Notes: generated by a model not told the origin, from the sequence alone. Positions 1 through 7,400 are shown, numbered from the stretch's first letter. The stretch is DNA of 27,935 nucleotides from DATHVI01 sp035461385 (GCA_035461385.1 DATHVI010000135.1:1-27935); one strand, 5' to 3'. Made by a program: numbers and translations.

Positions 1-2
1 AG

Positions 3-98
3 CCCGTCGCGCCCGCGTCCGCCGAGCCCGTCGAGCCCGCGTCCGCCGAGCCCGTCGAGCCCGCGTCCGCCGAGCCCGTCGAGCCCGCGTCCGCCGAG
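3..98 (+). repeat. 24-bp coding tandem repeat, four visible copies
   Basis: Four head-to-tail 24-bp units (3-26, 27-50, 51-74, 75-98) each encode an eight-residue unit of the type PVEPASAE. The first copy differs by one base, giving Ala for the first Glu. The units are in frame with the DUF3494 protein and probably continue beyond the left edge. Such Pro-rich repeats usually form an extended wall-spanning stalk; here that role is inference. Confidence 0.9.
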
Positions 99-1346
99 CC
101 CGCGCCTGCGACCAGCGAGCCCGCGCCGAGTCCAACCTCCAACGCGACCTCTACGGACTCCACCGCGACCTCCACGGCCACCGGTAGCGCGCGGCTAAGT
201 GGCGCAGCCGATGGTCCGGATGTGAGCATCCAGTCGGCGCACTCGCCGGTGCTTTTGGGAACTGCCGAGAGCTTCGCGGTGCTCGGCGGCTCCACCGTCA
301 CCAATACCGGCCCGACTGTGATCAGTGGAGATCTCGGGGTGTTCCCAGGCTGTGAGGTCACCGGATCGGCTCAAATTGTGATCACCGGCACGATCCACGA
401 ATGCGATGCCGTAGCCCAGCAAGCCCAAGCAGATCTGCTCACCGCATACAACGCGGCTGCGGGGCAAATCCCGACTGCGCAGCTGGCGACGGAGCTCGGC
501 GGGCAAACCCTGACGGCCGGCGTCTACGACTCCGCATCGGGGACCTTTCAGATCACAGGGATCCTTACGCTCGACGCCCAGGGGGATCCCGACGCCGTCT
601 TCATCTTCCAGACCGACTCGACGCTGATCACGGCTTCCTCCAGTCAGGTGCTCCTCATCAACGGGGCCCAGGCATGCAACGTCTTCTGGCAGGTCGGCAG
701 CTCCGCGACCCTGGGAACGGACTCCAGCCTTGTGGGCAACGTCCTGGCTTTGACATCGATCACGGCGAACACCGGCGCGACAGTGGACGGCAGGCTCCTG
801 GCTCTCAATGGCGCGGTCACTCTGGACACCAACGTAGTTACGAGGTCGGAGTGCGCCGCTGACAACGGCAACGGCGACAACGGCAACGGCGACAACGGCG
901 GCCCCGGCCCCGGTGGCACCGACACCGGTGGCACCGACACCGACACCGGCACCGTCCTCGTCACCGACACCGACACCGGTACGGGCACCGGAACAGGTGA
1001 GGGCACGGGTACCGCCGACGACGGGCGTGCCCTCCCCTTCACCGGGCTTGGCATCGGCCTCCCGGGCGTAATCGCCATGGTCATGCTCCTCCTGGGGGCC
1101 GGCCTCAGACGAATCCGCGGTGGAGGCGGTACCGACGGCAGCCCAGTCGGCACCACGCTGGCAGTGAGAACGGCCTCAACGGCTACCTCAGCTCGGATAG
1201 CCCGAGAGGTTCCGCCATTCCATGCGAGGGAGTCCCACCAAGCCGAGCGGGTTCTCCCCTTCAGGCCGCGCGTCCGCCTCCCAGCCGTGATCGGCGGGAT
1301 GGCCTTCCTCCTCGCGGTCGGCCTGAGGCGCAGGCACGTGGGCTAA
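3..1346 (+). CDS. DUF3494 (ice-binding-type) surface protein with sorting-signal-like tail, 5'-partial
   Basis: The frame is open from the left window edge, so the gene begins upstream; the GTG at 222 is internal. The visible order is a Pro/Glu/Ala repeat (3-98), a Ser/Thr-rich linker (99-250), a DUF3494 domain (about 258-850, beginning LGTAESFAVLGGSTVTNTG and containing GDLGVFPG and VFIFQTDSTL), an Asn/Gly/Asp/Thr linker (860-1028), then LPFTG (1032-1046) with a hydrophobic stretch and an RR pair. DUF3494 is a beta-helical fold found in ice-binding and adhesin-like secreted proteins. LPxTG followed by a membrane segment and basic residues is the classical sortase signal. About 70 residues later a second similar tail follows (LPF at 1254, hydrophobic, GLRRRHVG), ending at TAA 1344. 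A cell-surface role is inferred; ice binding itself cannot be read from the sequence. Confidence 0.88.
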   Translation, partial: PVAPASAEPVEPASAEPVEPASAEPVEPASAEPAPATSEPAPSPTSNATSTDSTATSTATGSARLSGAADGPDVSIQSAHSPVLLGTAESFAVLGGSTVTNTGPTVISGDLGVFPGCEVTGSAQIVITGTIHECDAVAQQAQADLLTAYNAAAGQIPTAQLATELGGQTLTAGVYDSASGTFQITGILTLDAQGDPDAVFIFQTDSTLITASSSQVLLINGAQACNVFWQVGSSATLGTDSSLVGNVLALTSITANTGATVDGRLLALNGAVTLDTNVVTRSECAADNGNGDNGNGDNGGPGPGGTDTGGTDTDTGTVLVTDTDTGTGTGTGEGTGTADDGRALPFTGLGIGLPGVIAMVMLLLGAGLRRIRGGGGTDGSPVGTTLAVRTASTATSARIAREVPPFHARESHQAERVLPFRPRVRLPAVIGGMAFLLAVGLRRRHVG

Positions 1347-1569
1347 ATGCCATTCAAGAAGAGCCATCCTGAGCGAGCGTGATCGCCACTAGCGGGCATT
1401 GCGAATCGCCGTCGCCTCGTTGTGGCCGGATCGCGCGGGGAGCGAAGCGGGGATCGCCGCTCGTCCTTCGCGGGCCGCTGCCTGGTTCCGGGTGCCGAGT
1501 CGGGTGGCGACACGCTCTCTCCCGATCTGGCTTTCGCTGCTAATAGCCGATCAACAGCAAGCCGCCAAA

Positions 1570-2007
1570 TGGAAGGGAGAGCCGGTCACCACCGGGCACT
1601 CTCGCCCGTACGGCTCGAACCCGTATGTAGGGCTCGACCAGCCGCGCCGCTCGGCGACGGAATGCGCGACGCTCGCAGTCCTCGGTAGCGCGCCGACGTG
1701 TCCGGTGAACCACGACCGCCGCTTGCCGGCGCGCGAGCGCGTGGTGCTAATCGAACGCGGCGGCGAGACCGTCGCGGTTCCGTTCCGGGCGCTGCGGCGC
1801 GAAGGCGAGGTCCGGATCGAAGTCGCCGACGCGCCGCTGGAAGTGCGCTGGCGCCCGGGGCAGCGGTCGGCTTTCCCCCGCGTCGGATCCTCCTCGCCGA
1901 AGCAGGTCGGCTCGGCGGAGGTGCGCTCCGCCCGGACCGGCTTTCGGATTCCCGCCTCGACGCCGTTCTGGTTCGCCGTCGCCGCTGCGAACCCGCGAGT
2001 CCGGTTC
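1570..2007 (+). pseudogene. DUF3179 C-terminal relic
   Basis: An open frame (1399-2175) contains DUF3179 hallmarks in order: TGHSRPYGSNPY, then NHDRRLPARERVV, GGETVAVPFRALR, and near the end PFWFAVAAANPRVRF. Complete DUF3179 proteins are roughly 300-400 residues with a signal peptide. Here only the C-terminal half is recognisable, the segment between the last two motifs looks shortened, and nothing upstream of 1540 resembles the family. No convincing ribosome binding site or start precedes it. It is most likely a decayed gene. Its neighbours on the right are also relics. Confidence 0.55.
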
Positions 2008-2168
2008 CGCCGGGCGCGTCGCCGCGAGCCGGTGGGGCCGAAGGCGTCACCGGCAAGCCAGGCGACGAGCGCGAGGAGCAACCCGACGGACAGGCTCCGA
2101 ACAAGCACGGCGCGCATGCAACTACGACCCATCCGGGGCCCCGCGGGTTCACCCCTCTCGCACCGGGC

Positions 2169-2499
2169 TCAGTGATAGAGGCCGATCCCGGCGCTCAAAA
2201 GGAAGACGCCGAGGCAGGAGAATCAAGAAGCCGGCGGCGAGCGCAAGCCGATGCAGCTCCGAGCGCCGCCGCCGTGGCCAGCCGCGGCTGGCGAGGGCTA
2301 CCCCGCCGATGATCGGGATCGCGCCCACGCCCGCGGCGACGACCTGGAGCGCGAGCGCGTGGTTTAGAGCGACGAAGGCGAGGCCGAGCGCCGCGACGAG
2401 CGCGGCGACGAGGGTCGGAGCGGACCCGCGACGACGCGGGGGCTCCGGGAGCGATCCGAGCTCGCTCGACACCCAGGTTCGACCGTCCTGAGAGCGCAT
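2169..2499 (-). pseudogene. Small three-helix membrane protein, frameshifted near its C terminus
   Basis: Reading from an ATG at 2499 (or a nearby upstream GTG), the product has a short polar N terminus, then hydrophobic segments around LVAALVAALGLAFVAL, VVAAGVGAIPIIGGVAL and LALAAGFLILL. Within the last helix one extra base near 2213-2214 throws the frame into a basic tail. Dropping it gives LGVFLLSAGIGLYH and a TGA at 2171-2169, a natural membrane-protein ending, with a corrected length of 109 residues. The family is not recognised. The frame reads straight out of the CopD-like relic upstream without a stop, so the original gene border is unclear. Confidence 0.45.
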
Positions 2500-2762
2500 T
2501 CGTTGCACGATCACTCCACTCTCCGAGCGGAGGGGATGACGGCGTCCCCGAGGGCCGCCCGCGAGCCGGGCGGGCGGCGGGTGGCCGACGAGGACGGCGG
2601 TAGCCGCGGGCACGGCAGCGATCAGGGCGACCTCGGCGACCAGCGCGGTTCGCAGGAGCCTCGCGGAGCCTTCCGGCGCCTGGCCGGCAGCGGCCAGCGA
2701 GCGGCCGGGCTTTTTTCTAGCGTTCTCCGCGAACTCCCGCAACCGCGGGAGCGGAAGCATAA
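2500..2762 (-). pseudogene. CopD-like C-terminal relic
   Basis: The translation from about 2760 downward contains RLLRTALVAEVALIAAVPAA followed by TAVLVGHPPP. This resembles the last transmembrane segment of CopD-type copper-resistance proteins (pattern LRR..L.AEVAL...VLA.TA.LV..PP). Only about 60 residues are recognisable. The upstream side stops at the tRNA-like fragment at 2771-2797, and the rest of CopD is absent. The short match makes this a moderate call; an unrelated membrane protein cannot be excluded. Confidence 0.38.
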
Positions 2763-2770
2763 TCGCGTCT

Positions 2771-2797
2771 CGGGGGTTCGAGTCCCTCCTCCGGCAT
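2771..2797 (+). other. tRNA 3'-end-like fragment (T arm plus acceptor strand)
   Basis: The segment has a T-arm arrangement: a G-rich 5-nt strand, loop TTCGAGT, the returning strand CCCTC, then CTCCGGC-A as a 3' acceptor strand and discriminator. No matching 5' acceptor strand (GCCGGAG) or anticodon arm lies at the right distance upstream, so it is not a whole tRNA. Nineteen bases, 2779-2797, recur with one mismatch at 15528-15546. Fragments of this kind are typical remnants of integration into tRNA genes. Confidence 0.45.
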
Positions 2798-2961
2798 CCA
2801 CGGAAGGCCCTGCAAAGAGCAAGGTTTGGCCGGAGCCACCCGACGTCAGAGTCTCTTGACAGGGATTTGACAACGGATTGGACAACCCCCTCCGGAGCCT
2901 GCCCGACCGTGCCAGGGTTTCGGAGCCGATATCCATGCCCACGATCGGGTAGGAGTTGAGG

Positions 2962-3693
2962 GTGAAGAGAACGCTCGGAGCGCCACGCGTAAAGGCTCCT
3001 CTCGGGCTACGGAAGAGGTCGTTCGGGGGGACGGCAGCCGGTCTGGGGTGGGCGGCCCTCGGCGCGGTGGCGGTAAGCGCGACCGTGCGGGCGCTCTTCC
3101 GATCCCGGCGCGTGCCAGCGACGGACGCGGCGACGGACGCGGCATCGGAGGACCAACAGCCAGACGTGTTGCTGGACGTCCGCGAGCTCGAGGTCGCCAG
3201 GATCAACCTGGAGGTTGAGGACCTAAGGGCTCACGTCTCCGTCCTCGCAGAGCTTGCCAACGTAGTTAAGCTCTCGGTCGGGGTCGACGCGACGCTCGAT
3301 CGCGTCAAGCTGGAGATTGAGGGCGTAGAGGCGAAGGTGCTCCTGAAGGTCAGGCTCGAGCATGTACGCGCCATCCTCGAGAAGGCCCTGGACACCATCG
3401 CCGAGCATCCCGAGATCCTGCGGATCTTGAGCCGGTCCCTCAGCAGGTTGGGGAGGGAGAGCTTGGGGGAGGCTCAGGCGACGCTCTCGGAGGTCCTAGA
3501 GGGAGTGGAGGTAGGCGATACGGTGGACGAGGTGCTCAGGGGGAGGTTGGAGGAAGTGGGTGCCACCCTCGACGATATCTTGGCGCGGCCGGCAGCAGGA
3601 AGCGGTGCCGAGGGGGCGACCAGGCGAGCGCTCGCCGGGGATTCCGTCGACGACGCGGCATCGTCGGCTCAGGGAGAGGCTTCTGCAGAGTAA
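2962..3693 (+). CDS. Conserved hypothetical actinobacterial protein, one N-terminal membrane segment
   Basis: GTG at 2962 is preferred over the TTG at 2956 because AGGAG at 2951-2955 sits 6 nt before it. The product is about 243 residues: a basic N terminus, a hydrophobic stretch (AGLGWAALGAVAVSATV), then a conserved body with VLLDVRELEVARINLEVEDL, LRAHVSVLAELANVVKLSVG, VDATLDRVKLEIEGVEAKVL and LLKVRLEHVRAILEKALDTI. I recognise this as a recurrent actinobacterial hypothetical family with no assigned biochemical role. The C terminus is acidic and Ala/Ser-rich. Heptad-like Leu/Val spacing suggests helical self-association. It stands alone, between the relic zone and the insertion sequence. Confidence 0.75.
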   Translation: MKRTLGAPRVKAPLGLRKRSFGGTAAGLGWAALGAVAVSATVRALFRSRRVPATDAATDAASEDQQPDVLLDVRELEVARINLEVEDLRAHVSVLAELANVVKLSVGVDATLDRVKLEIEGVEAKVLLKVRLEHVRAILEKALDTIAEHPEILRILSRSLSRLGRESLGEAQATLSEVLEGVEVGDTVDEVLRGRLEEVGATLDDILARPAAGSGAEGATRRALAGDSVDDAASSAQGEASAE

Positions 3694-3763
3694 GCATCGT
3701 CGCGCGGGATACCCACGAGAACGTGGCGATGGCGTTCCCGCCACCCCGACAGGGCGCTGCACG

Positions 3764-3768
3764 GTGAA
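3764..3768 (+). repeat. Left copy of 5-bp target-site duplication (GTGAA)
   Basis: GTGAA directly precedes the left end of the insertion sequence and is repeated immediately after its right end at 5121-5125. Five-base duplications fall in the range known for IS3-family elements. Confidence 0.7.
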
Positions 3769-3807
3769 TTGACCCCGGCGGCCTGGACCCCGCCAACGTT
3801 GACACCT
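3769..3807 (+). repeat. IS left terminal inverted repeat
   Basis: The sequence pairs with the reverse complement of 5081-5120 over roughly 38 positions with one gap and a few mismatches. The outer block ending GGCCTGGACCC and the inner block CGTTGACACCT are exact matches. Confidence 0.8.
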
Positions 3808-3813
3808 CAGGCC

Positions 3814-4683
3814 TCAGGCCGCTTGATTTCGTAGGGCTTCTGCGTCCTGGGCATCCTCCCAGGTCTGCCTCACCTCCTTCGGGGTCCGGTAGCCGAGGAA
3901 CTGGTGCGGGCGGTGGTGGTAACGGTCGACGTAGCGTCCGATCCCCGCCCTCGCGTCCTCGAGCGTCTCGTAGTCGTGGCGCCAGACCTCGCGGCGCTTC
4001 AGCATCCCGAACCAGCTTTCGATGAATGCCTGCGACTCGGGGTCGCGGTAGCCGCCGCGGCGGTGGGTGATACCGAGCTCGGAGAGCCGGGCGCGGAAGC
4101 CGCGGGACGTGTAGGCGCTGCCATTGTCAGTCCCGAGGACCAGGCCCTCGTCGCCGATCCCGTGGGCGGCAACGCCGGCCTCGACCACCGCCAGGGCCTC
4201 CTGGCGGCGACAGCGGATGTCGAGCGCCCAGGCGGGGATCTCACGGGTGCAGCAGTCGACGATCGCGTTCAGGTAGCACCAGCCGTGCTCGGCGGTCCAG
4301 ACCGAGGTCATGTCCATGTGCCAGAGCTGGTCGGGGCGCTCGACCCGGAAGAAGCCGGGGCGCTTGCGTCGGTGCAGGGGGCGGTGGCGCTGGAGCAGTC
4401 GCTCTTGGCGCATCACCCGCTGGGCGCGCTTGCGCGAGACCGGCTTGCCGATCTCCCTGCCGGCGAGGGCGGCGACCATCCGGGTGCCGTCGGTCGGATT
4501 GGCCTTCGCGACCTCGACGATCGCGGAGTCGACCGGACCCGAGACCGGCCTCGGGCCCGGATCCGTCCTTTGCTTCGGGGTCCGGTAGATCGCTTGCCGG
4601 CTGACCCGCATGACGCGCGCCACGACCGCGACCTTGCGGCCGCGAGCCACGAGCTGGCGGGACCGGGCAACGCGCTCTCTCAC
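3814..4683 (-). CDS. IS3-family transposase OrfB (DDE integrase domain)
   Basis: OrfB is the catalytic part of the transposase. A helix-turn-helix-like N terminus (VAVVARVMRVSRQAIYR) is followed by an HTH_21-type segment and the rve/DDE core. The three acidic positions are visible in WHMDMTSVW, LGTDNGSAYTS and ESQAFIESWFGMLKR, with the usual C-terminal RPHQFLGYRTPKE. The frame is -1 relative to orfA. A GTG at 4683 overlaps the orfA TGA as GTGA, so it could be made by coupling (289 residues) or as an OrfAB fusion by -1 frameshifting. A run of five G on the coding strand (4703-4707) lies in the overlap, but no classical A6G slippery heptamer is present. Confidence 0.9.
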   Translation of the reverse strand: MRERVARSRQLVARGRKVAVVARVMRVSRQAIYRTPKQRTDPGPRPVSGPVDSAIVEVAKANPTDGTRMVAALAGREIGKPVSRKRAQRVMRQERLLQRHRPLHRRKRPGFFRVERPDQLWHMDMTSVWTAEHGWCYLNAIVDCCTREIPAWALDIRCRRQEALAVVEAGVAAHGIGDEGLVLGTDNGSAYTSRGFRARLSELGITHRRGGYRDPESQAFIESWFGMLKRREVWRHDYETLEDARAGIGRYVDRYHHRPHQFLGYRTPKEVRQTWEDAQDAEALRNQAA

Positions 4684-4979
4684 TCCCAGCCCCGCAATGC
4701 TTCCCCCGCGACCTCGAGCTCGTAGGTCTTGCGTCCGAGCGCTCGCTCGAGCTCGCGGATCTTCTTCTGCAGCTCCTTCTCGGCCAGGCGCTCGTCCTTG
4801 CCGGCGAGCGCCAGCTTGCCGGACTCCAGGAGCTTGTCGCGCCAGGAGTAGTAAAGGGTCTCGGCGATCTCGTGCTCGCGGCAGACGTCGCGGATCGACC
4901 GGTCGCCGCGCAGGCCGGCCAAGACGATCTCCAGCTTCTGCTGGGCGGTGAACTTGCGGTAGTTGCGTTGGGTTGCCAA
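4680..4979 (-). CDS. IS3-family transposase OrfA (HTH_Tnp_1)
   Basis: The 99-residue protein MATQRNYRKFTAQQKLEIVL... has the IS3/IS911 OrfA signature: a DNA-binding helix-turn-helix (RSIRDVCREHEIAETLYYSW), then a leucine-zipper-like coiled coil (ELQKKIRELERALGRKTYEL) that usually mediates multimerisation. It ends EVAGEALRGWE. The ATG at 4979 is about 100 nt inside the right inverted repeat end, as expected for this family. Confidence 0.9.
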   Translation of the reverse strand: MATQRNYRKFTAQQKLEIVLAGLRGDRSIRDVCREHEIAETLYYSWRDKLLESGKLALAGKDERLAEKELQKKIRELERALGRKTYELEVAGEALRGWE

Positions 4980-5080
4980 CTCGATCTCCTTGGGTGGGTC
5001 GAGCGGCCATCCTGGGCGCCGCCTCGGATGCCTTCGTCGGGGCTACGCCCCTCCTCGGCATCCGAGCGATCAACTCAGGT

Positions 5081-5120
5081 AGGTGTCAACGCGGCGGTGG
5101 GTCCAGGCCACCGGTGGTAA
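5081..5120 (-). repeat. IS right terminal inverted repeat
   Basis: This is the reverse-complement partner of 3769-3807. Its outermost bases also supply a GTG (5114-5116) in frame with the adjoining SRPBCC coding sequence. Confidence 0.8.
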
Positions 5121-5528
5121 GTGAAGAGATCACCGTCCACGCCCCGGCCGAGATCGTCTGGGAGGTCGCCGGAGACCCGGGCCGGATCGGCGACTGGCTG
5201 CCGGCGCTGGCCGGATCGAGCCTCGATGGCGACCTGCGCTCGTGCACGATGGAGGGCGGCGGCGAACTCGTCGAGCGCATCACCGAGCGCTCCGACGAGG
5301 GCCGCTACTACGCGCACGAGATCCTCGAGTCGCCGCTTCCCGTCCAGTCCCACAGCTCGCGGGTTCGACGTCCACGACCACGGCGACCACAGCCAGATCA
5401 GCTGGACAGCGGAGCCCGAGCCTACGCCCGGGGGCGACGCCGACGAGCTCGGCTCGGGCTTTGCCCAGATCTACCGGCAGGGCCTCGACAGCATCAGCGA
5501 GGCGACCGAGAGCCGCGCGGCCGCCTGA
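5114..5528 (+). pseudogene. SRPBCC (START-like) protein, IS at 5' edge and frameshifted
   Basis: The first part reads SEEITVHAPAEIVWEVAGDP followed by GRIGDWLPALAGS, a typical SRPBCC/polyketide-cyclase start. After LESPLPVQSH the frame must change at about 5357-5363 to continue GFDVHDHGDHSQISWTAEPE and reach TGA at 5528. Removing one base gives 137 residues counting from the GTG at 5114, which is contributed by the insertion-sequence end. The region left of the element offers no in-frame start for this gene. Two defects suggest a pseudogene, although the internal one-base problem could be a sequencing error. The natural ligand is unknown. Confidence 0.7.
5121..5125 (+). repeat. Right copy of 5-bp target-site duplication (GTGAA)
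   Basis: GTGAA directly follows the right end of the insertion sequence and matches 3764-3768. Confidence 0.7.
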
Positions 5529-5600
5529 CCGGATCGGCGATCGCAGCTCGACCTGACCGGGATCCGTGAATCGCTCGCCGCCCGTTTGCATCGGACTGGC

Positions 5601-5946
5601 ATGAACCACCGTCACCACACAGCGCCCGCCGGCGGTCGCCACGCGACGGGAATCGAGGCCGACCGCCCCCAGCAGGCGGCGGTGGAGCTCTACACGCTCG
5701 CGATCTGCGGCTCCTGCAGGATCGCCCGCTCGCTGCTGCGGCGCCGCGGGATCGAGTTCACCGAGATCCCGATCGAGACCGTGCCCGGGGGCCGCCACGC
5801 GCTGATGTGCCGAACCGGGCGGATGACGGCACCCGCAGATCGTCATCGACGGCGATCCGATCGGGGGCGCCGACTCGCTTCTCGCCCTCGACCGCCGCGG
5901 CGCGCTCGACGCGCTGGTCCGGCGACGGCCTTCCCAGGAAGGCTGA
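5601..5946 (+). pseudogene. Glutaredoxin-like protein, one-base frameshift
   Basis: From ATG 5601 the product has a His-rich leader, then VELYTLAICGSCRIARSLL and GIEFTEIPIE, a glutaredoxin thioredoxin fold with CGSC in place of the usual CPYC. Further on RTGRMTAP should be followed by the conserved Gln-Ile segment. The run CCC at 5832-5834 has one base too many. Without it the frame reads PQIVIDGDPIGGADSLLALD and stops at 5944-5946 (114 residues). The corrected stop lies 5 nt before the hydrolase ATG, so the two would form an operon. A weak resemblance to the GAATC...TC promoter motif occurs at 5568-5596 but with spacing one base shorter. Confidence 0.65.
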
Positions 5947-5951
5947 GCGAG

Positions 5952-6716
5952 ATGGCCGCGGCGCCGACGCGGTTGGAGTTCACGGGAGCGAGTGGGGATC
6001 AGCTCGCCGCCAGGCTCGACCGGCCGAGCGAGCCACACGCGTTCGCGCTCTTTGCCCACTGCTTCACCTGCGGCAAGGACCTCGCCGCCGCCGGGACGAT
6101 CGCTCGGGCGCTCGGCGACGGGGGAATCGCGGTGCTCCGATTCGACTTCACCGGACTTGGCTCGAGCGAGGGCGAGTTCGCGAACACCGACTTCTCATCC
6201 AACGTCGGCGACCTGGTCGCCGCGGCAGCGCATCTGCGAGACCACCATCAGGCGCCGCGTCTGATCGTCGGTCACAGCCTCGGCGGGGCCGCGGTGCTGG
6301 CTGCGGCGGAGCAGATCCCTGAGGCGCGCGCCGTGGCCACGATCGGCGCGCCGGCCGATCCGTCCCACGTCGAGCACCTGCTCGCCGACGCGACTCCGAA
6401 GATCGAGCGCGGGGGCGAAGCCGAGGTGGTGCTCGGCGGCCGCCCGTTCACGGTGCGGCGCGAGTTCTTCGATGACATCCGCTCGCAGGCCCTGCTTCCC
6501 AAGGTGACGGCGCTCGATCGGGCGCTGATCGTCTTTCACGCCCCTCGGGGCGAGCTCGTCGGCGTCGACAACGCACGCCGCATCTTCGACGCGGCGAGGC
6601 ACCCCAAGAGCTTCGTCTCGCTCGACGACGCGGATCACCTCCTCAGCCGGCGCGAGGATGCGACCTACGTCGGTGACGTGCTCGCCGCCTGGGCCGCGCG
6701 GTACCTGCGCGGCTAG
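5952..6716 (+). CDS. Alpha/beta hydrolase (of the type fused to OsmC in other bacteria)
   Basis: ATG 5952 gives 254 residues. The nucleophile elbow GHSLGG and the segments ALFAHCFTCGKDL, VLRFDFTGLGSSEGEFANT, ATIGAPADPSHVEHLL and KSFVSLDDADHLLSRREDA identify the hydrolase half of the bifunctional hydrolase/OsmC family. The catalytic Asp and His are plausibly in the last two segments. OsmC proteins reduce organic hydroperoxides with Cys thiols; here no OsmC domain follows before TAG 6714. Its partner upstream is a glutaredoxin-like gene, so a link to thiol or peroxide metabolism is a fair inference. The substrate is unknown. Confidence 0.85.
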   Translation: MAAAPTRLEFTGASGDQLAARLDRPSEPHAFALFAHCFTCGKDLAAAGTIARALGDGGIAVLRFDFTGLGSSEGEFANTDFSSNVGDLVAAAAHLRDHHQAPRLIVGHSLGGAAVLAAAEQIPEARAVATIGAPADPSHVEHLLADATPKIERGGEAEVVLGGRPFTVRREFFDDIRSQALLPKVTALDRALIVFHAPRGELVGVDNARRIFDAARHPKSFVSLDDADHLLSRREDATYVGDVLAAWAARYLRG

Positions 6717-6798
6717 GAGCCGCACCGTCGAGCAGGTCGTGCTCGCATGCCACTCAGCCGTGAATTTCGCTGCCGTGCCGGGATCGGATCGAACCGCT

Positions 6799-7113
6799 TC
6801 ATCGGCGCGAGCGAGCCAGCGCCGCCTCGATCCATTCCTCCGACGGCGTCGGCGAAGTCCCGCTCGGGGAGCGGTAGAGGCGGCACTTCATCCCGAAGTC
6901 GGTTCGCGTGGCGGCGCCGGGGTCGACGTCGACGCCATCGATGCGAACCGTCGGAGAGCCGAGGAACCGCTGCCTCTCGGCCGCCTCGCGGGTCTCCACG
7001 CGACGCAGCTCGATCTCCTCGTCCACGCCGGCCTCGGCCAGCAGGTGCTGCAGCCGCGGAAGCAGCGCCTCGTAGCTGGGGCATCCCTCGAAGTAGAGGA
7101 GCTCGATCTTCAT
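6799..7113 (-). CDS. Small thioredoxin-fold protein with single Cys
   Basis: The ATG at 7113 overlaps the DUF427 stop as ATGA, which decides the start and indicates translational coupling. The product of 104 residues begins MKIELLYFEGCPSYEALLPR, a beta-alpha thioredoxin-like start with CPSY where redox-active members have CxxC. It continues FLGSPTVRIDGVDVDPGA (the cis-Pro strand of the fold) and a C-terminal CRLYR. Proteins of this type are annotated as thioredoxin family and sometimes sit near metal or arsenic genes; no specific function is established. A two-Cys arrangement with the C-terminal Cys is possible. Confidence 0.75.
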   Translation of the reverse strand: MKIELLYFEGCPSYEALLPRLQHLLAEAGVDEEIELRRVETREAAERQRFLGSPTVRIDGVDVDPGAATRTDFGMKCRLYRSPSGTSPTPSEEWIEAALARSRR

Positions 7114-7400
7114 CCGCGCTCCGGTCGCACCTGGACGCCGTTCGAGAAGGAGACGTGGTCGCGGATCTTGCGGATCCAAGCGAACGGGTGGCGGTAGGTC
7201 CAGGCGGCGTCGCGGCTGCGGTCGCCGCCGACCTCGATCGTGTCGGAGCTCGCGATCCCCTTCCAGGGACAGACCGAGCGCATCAGGGCGCCTCTGAGGT
7301 AGCGGTCGTCGACGCTCTCGGGCGGGAGGCAGTGATTGCCCTCGAGGTGGACGGTCTCGTCGCTCTCGGCGATCACCGTGCCGTTCCAGATCGCCTTCAT
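7110..7400 (-). CDS. DUF427 protein
   Basis: The ATG at 7400 follows AGGGAG at good spacing. The 96-residue product starts MKAIWNGTVIAESDETVHLE, continues NHCLPPESV, CPWKGIASSDTIEVGG and DAAWTYRHPFAWIRKIRDHV, matching the compact beta-barrel DUF427 family, whose biochemical role is not known. It is the first gene of a two-gene operon with the thioredoxin-fold protein. It is preceded by a site matching the shared GAATCCTT-N16-TC promoter (7428-7458), implying control by the sigma factor encoded at 12956. Confidence 0.88.
   Translation of the reverse strand: MKAIWNGTVIAESDETVHLEGNHCLPPESVDDRYLRGALMRSVCPWKGIASSDTIEVGGDRSRDAAWTYRHPFAWIRKIRDHVSFSNGVQVRPERG

Larger units (their letters stand above)
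3769..5120 (-). mobile_element. Complete IS3-family insertion sequence, 1352 bp
   Basis: The element carries overlapping orfA and orfB on the minus strand. It is bounded by imperfect inverted repeats of about 38 bp: left 3769-3807 beginning TTGACCCCGGCGGCCTGG, right 5081-5120 reading inward TTACCACCGGTGGCCTGG. Both repeats share GGCCTGGACCC and end with CGTTGACACCT. GTGAA flanks both sides. The family assignment rests on the two-ORF layout, the HTH orfA and the DDE orfB. Intact ends and frames suggest a recent, possibly active copy. It lies at the 5' edge of the SRPBCC gene at 5114. Confidence 0.88.

Noticed and set aside
3..98. Possible CRISPR-like array from regularly spaced repeats
   Set aside because: The units are contiguous 24-bp repeats without spacers, in frame with the DUF3494 protein; they encode a Pro-rich stalk.
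2027..2132. Minus-strand MRAVLVRSLSVGLLLALVAW start resembling a CbtA-type membrane protein
   Set aside because: Only about 30 residues are suggestive, and the downstream frame is antisense to the DUF3179 relic with no family similarity.
2690..2800. A complete tRNA gene
   Set aside because: Only the T arm and 3' acceptor strand are present; no D arm, anticodon arm or matching 5' acceptor strand was found.
2855..2890. Housekeeping promoter from the TTGACA hexamers
   Set aside because: No -10-like TANNNT lies 16-18 nt downstream of either TTGACA.
4700..4712. Classical A6G slippery site for the IS3 frameshift
   Set aside because: The overlap has only a G5 run; a GTGA overlap offers coupling as an alternative, so no specific slippery site is claimed.
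5568..5596. Sixth copy of the sigma promoter before the glutaredoxin gene
   Set aside because: GAATC and TCGGAC are present but with 18 instead of 19 intervening bases and without the CTT following GAATC; too weak to include.
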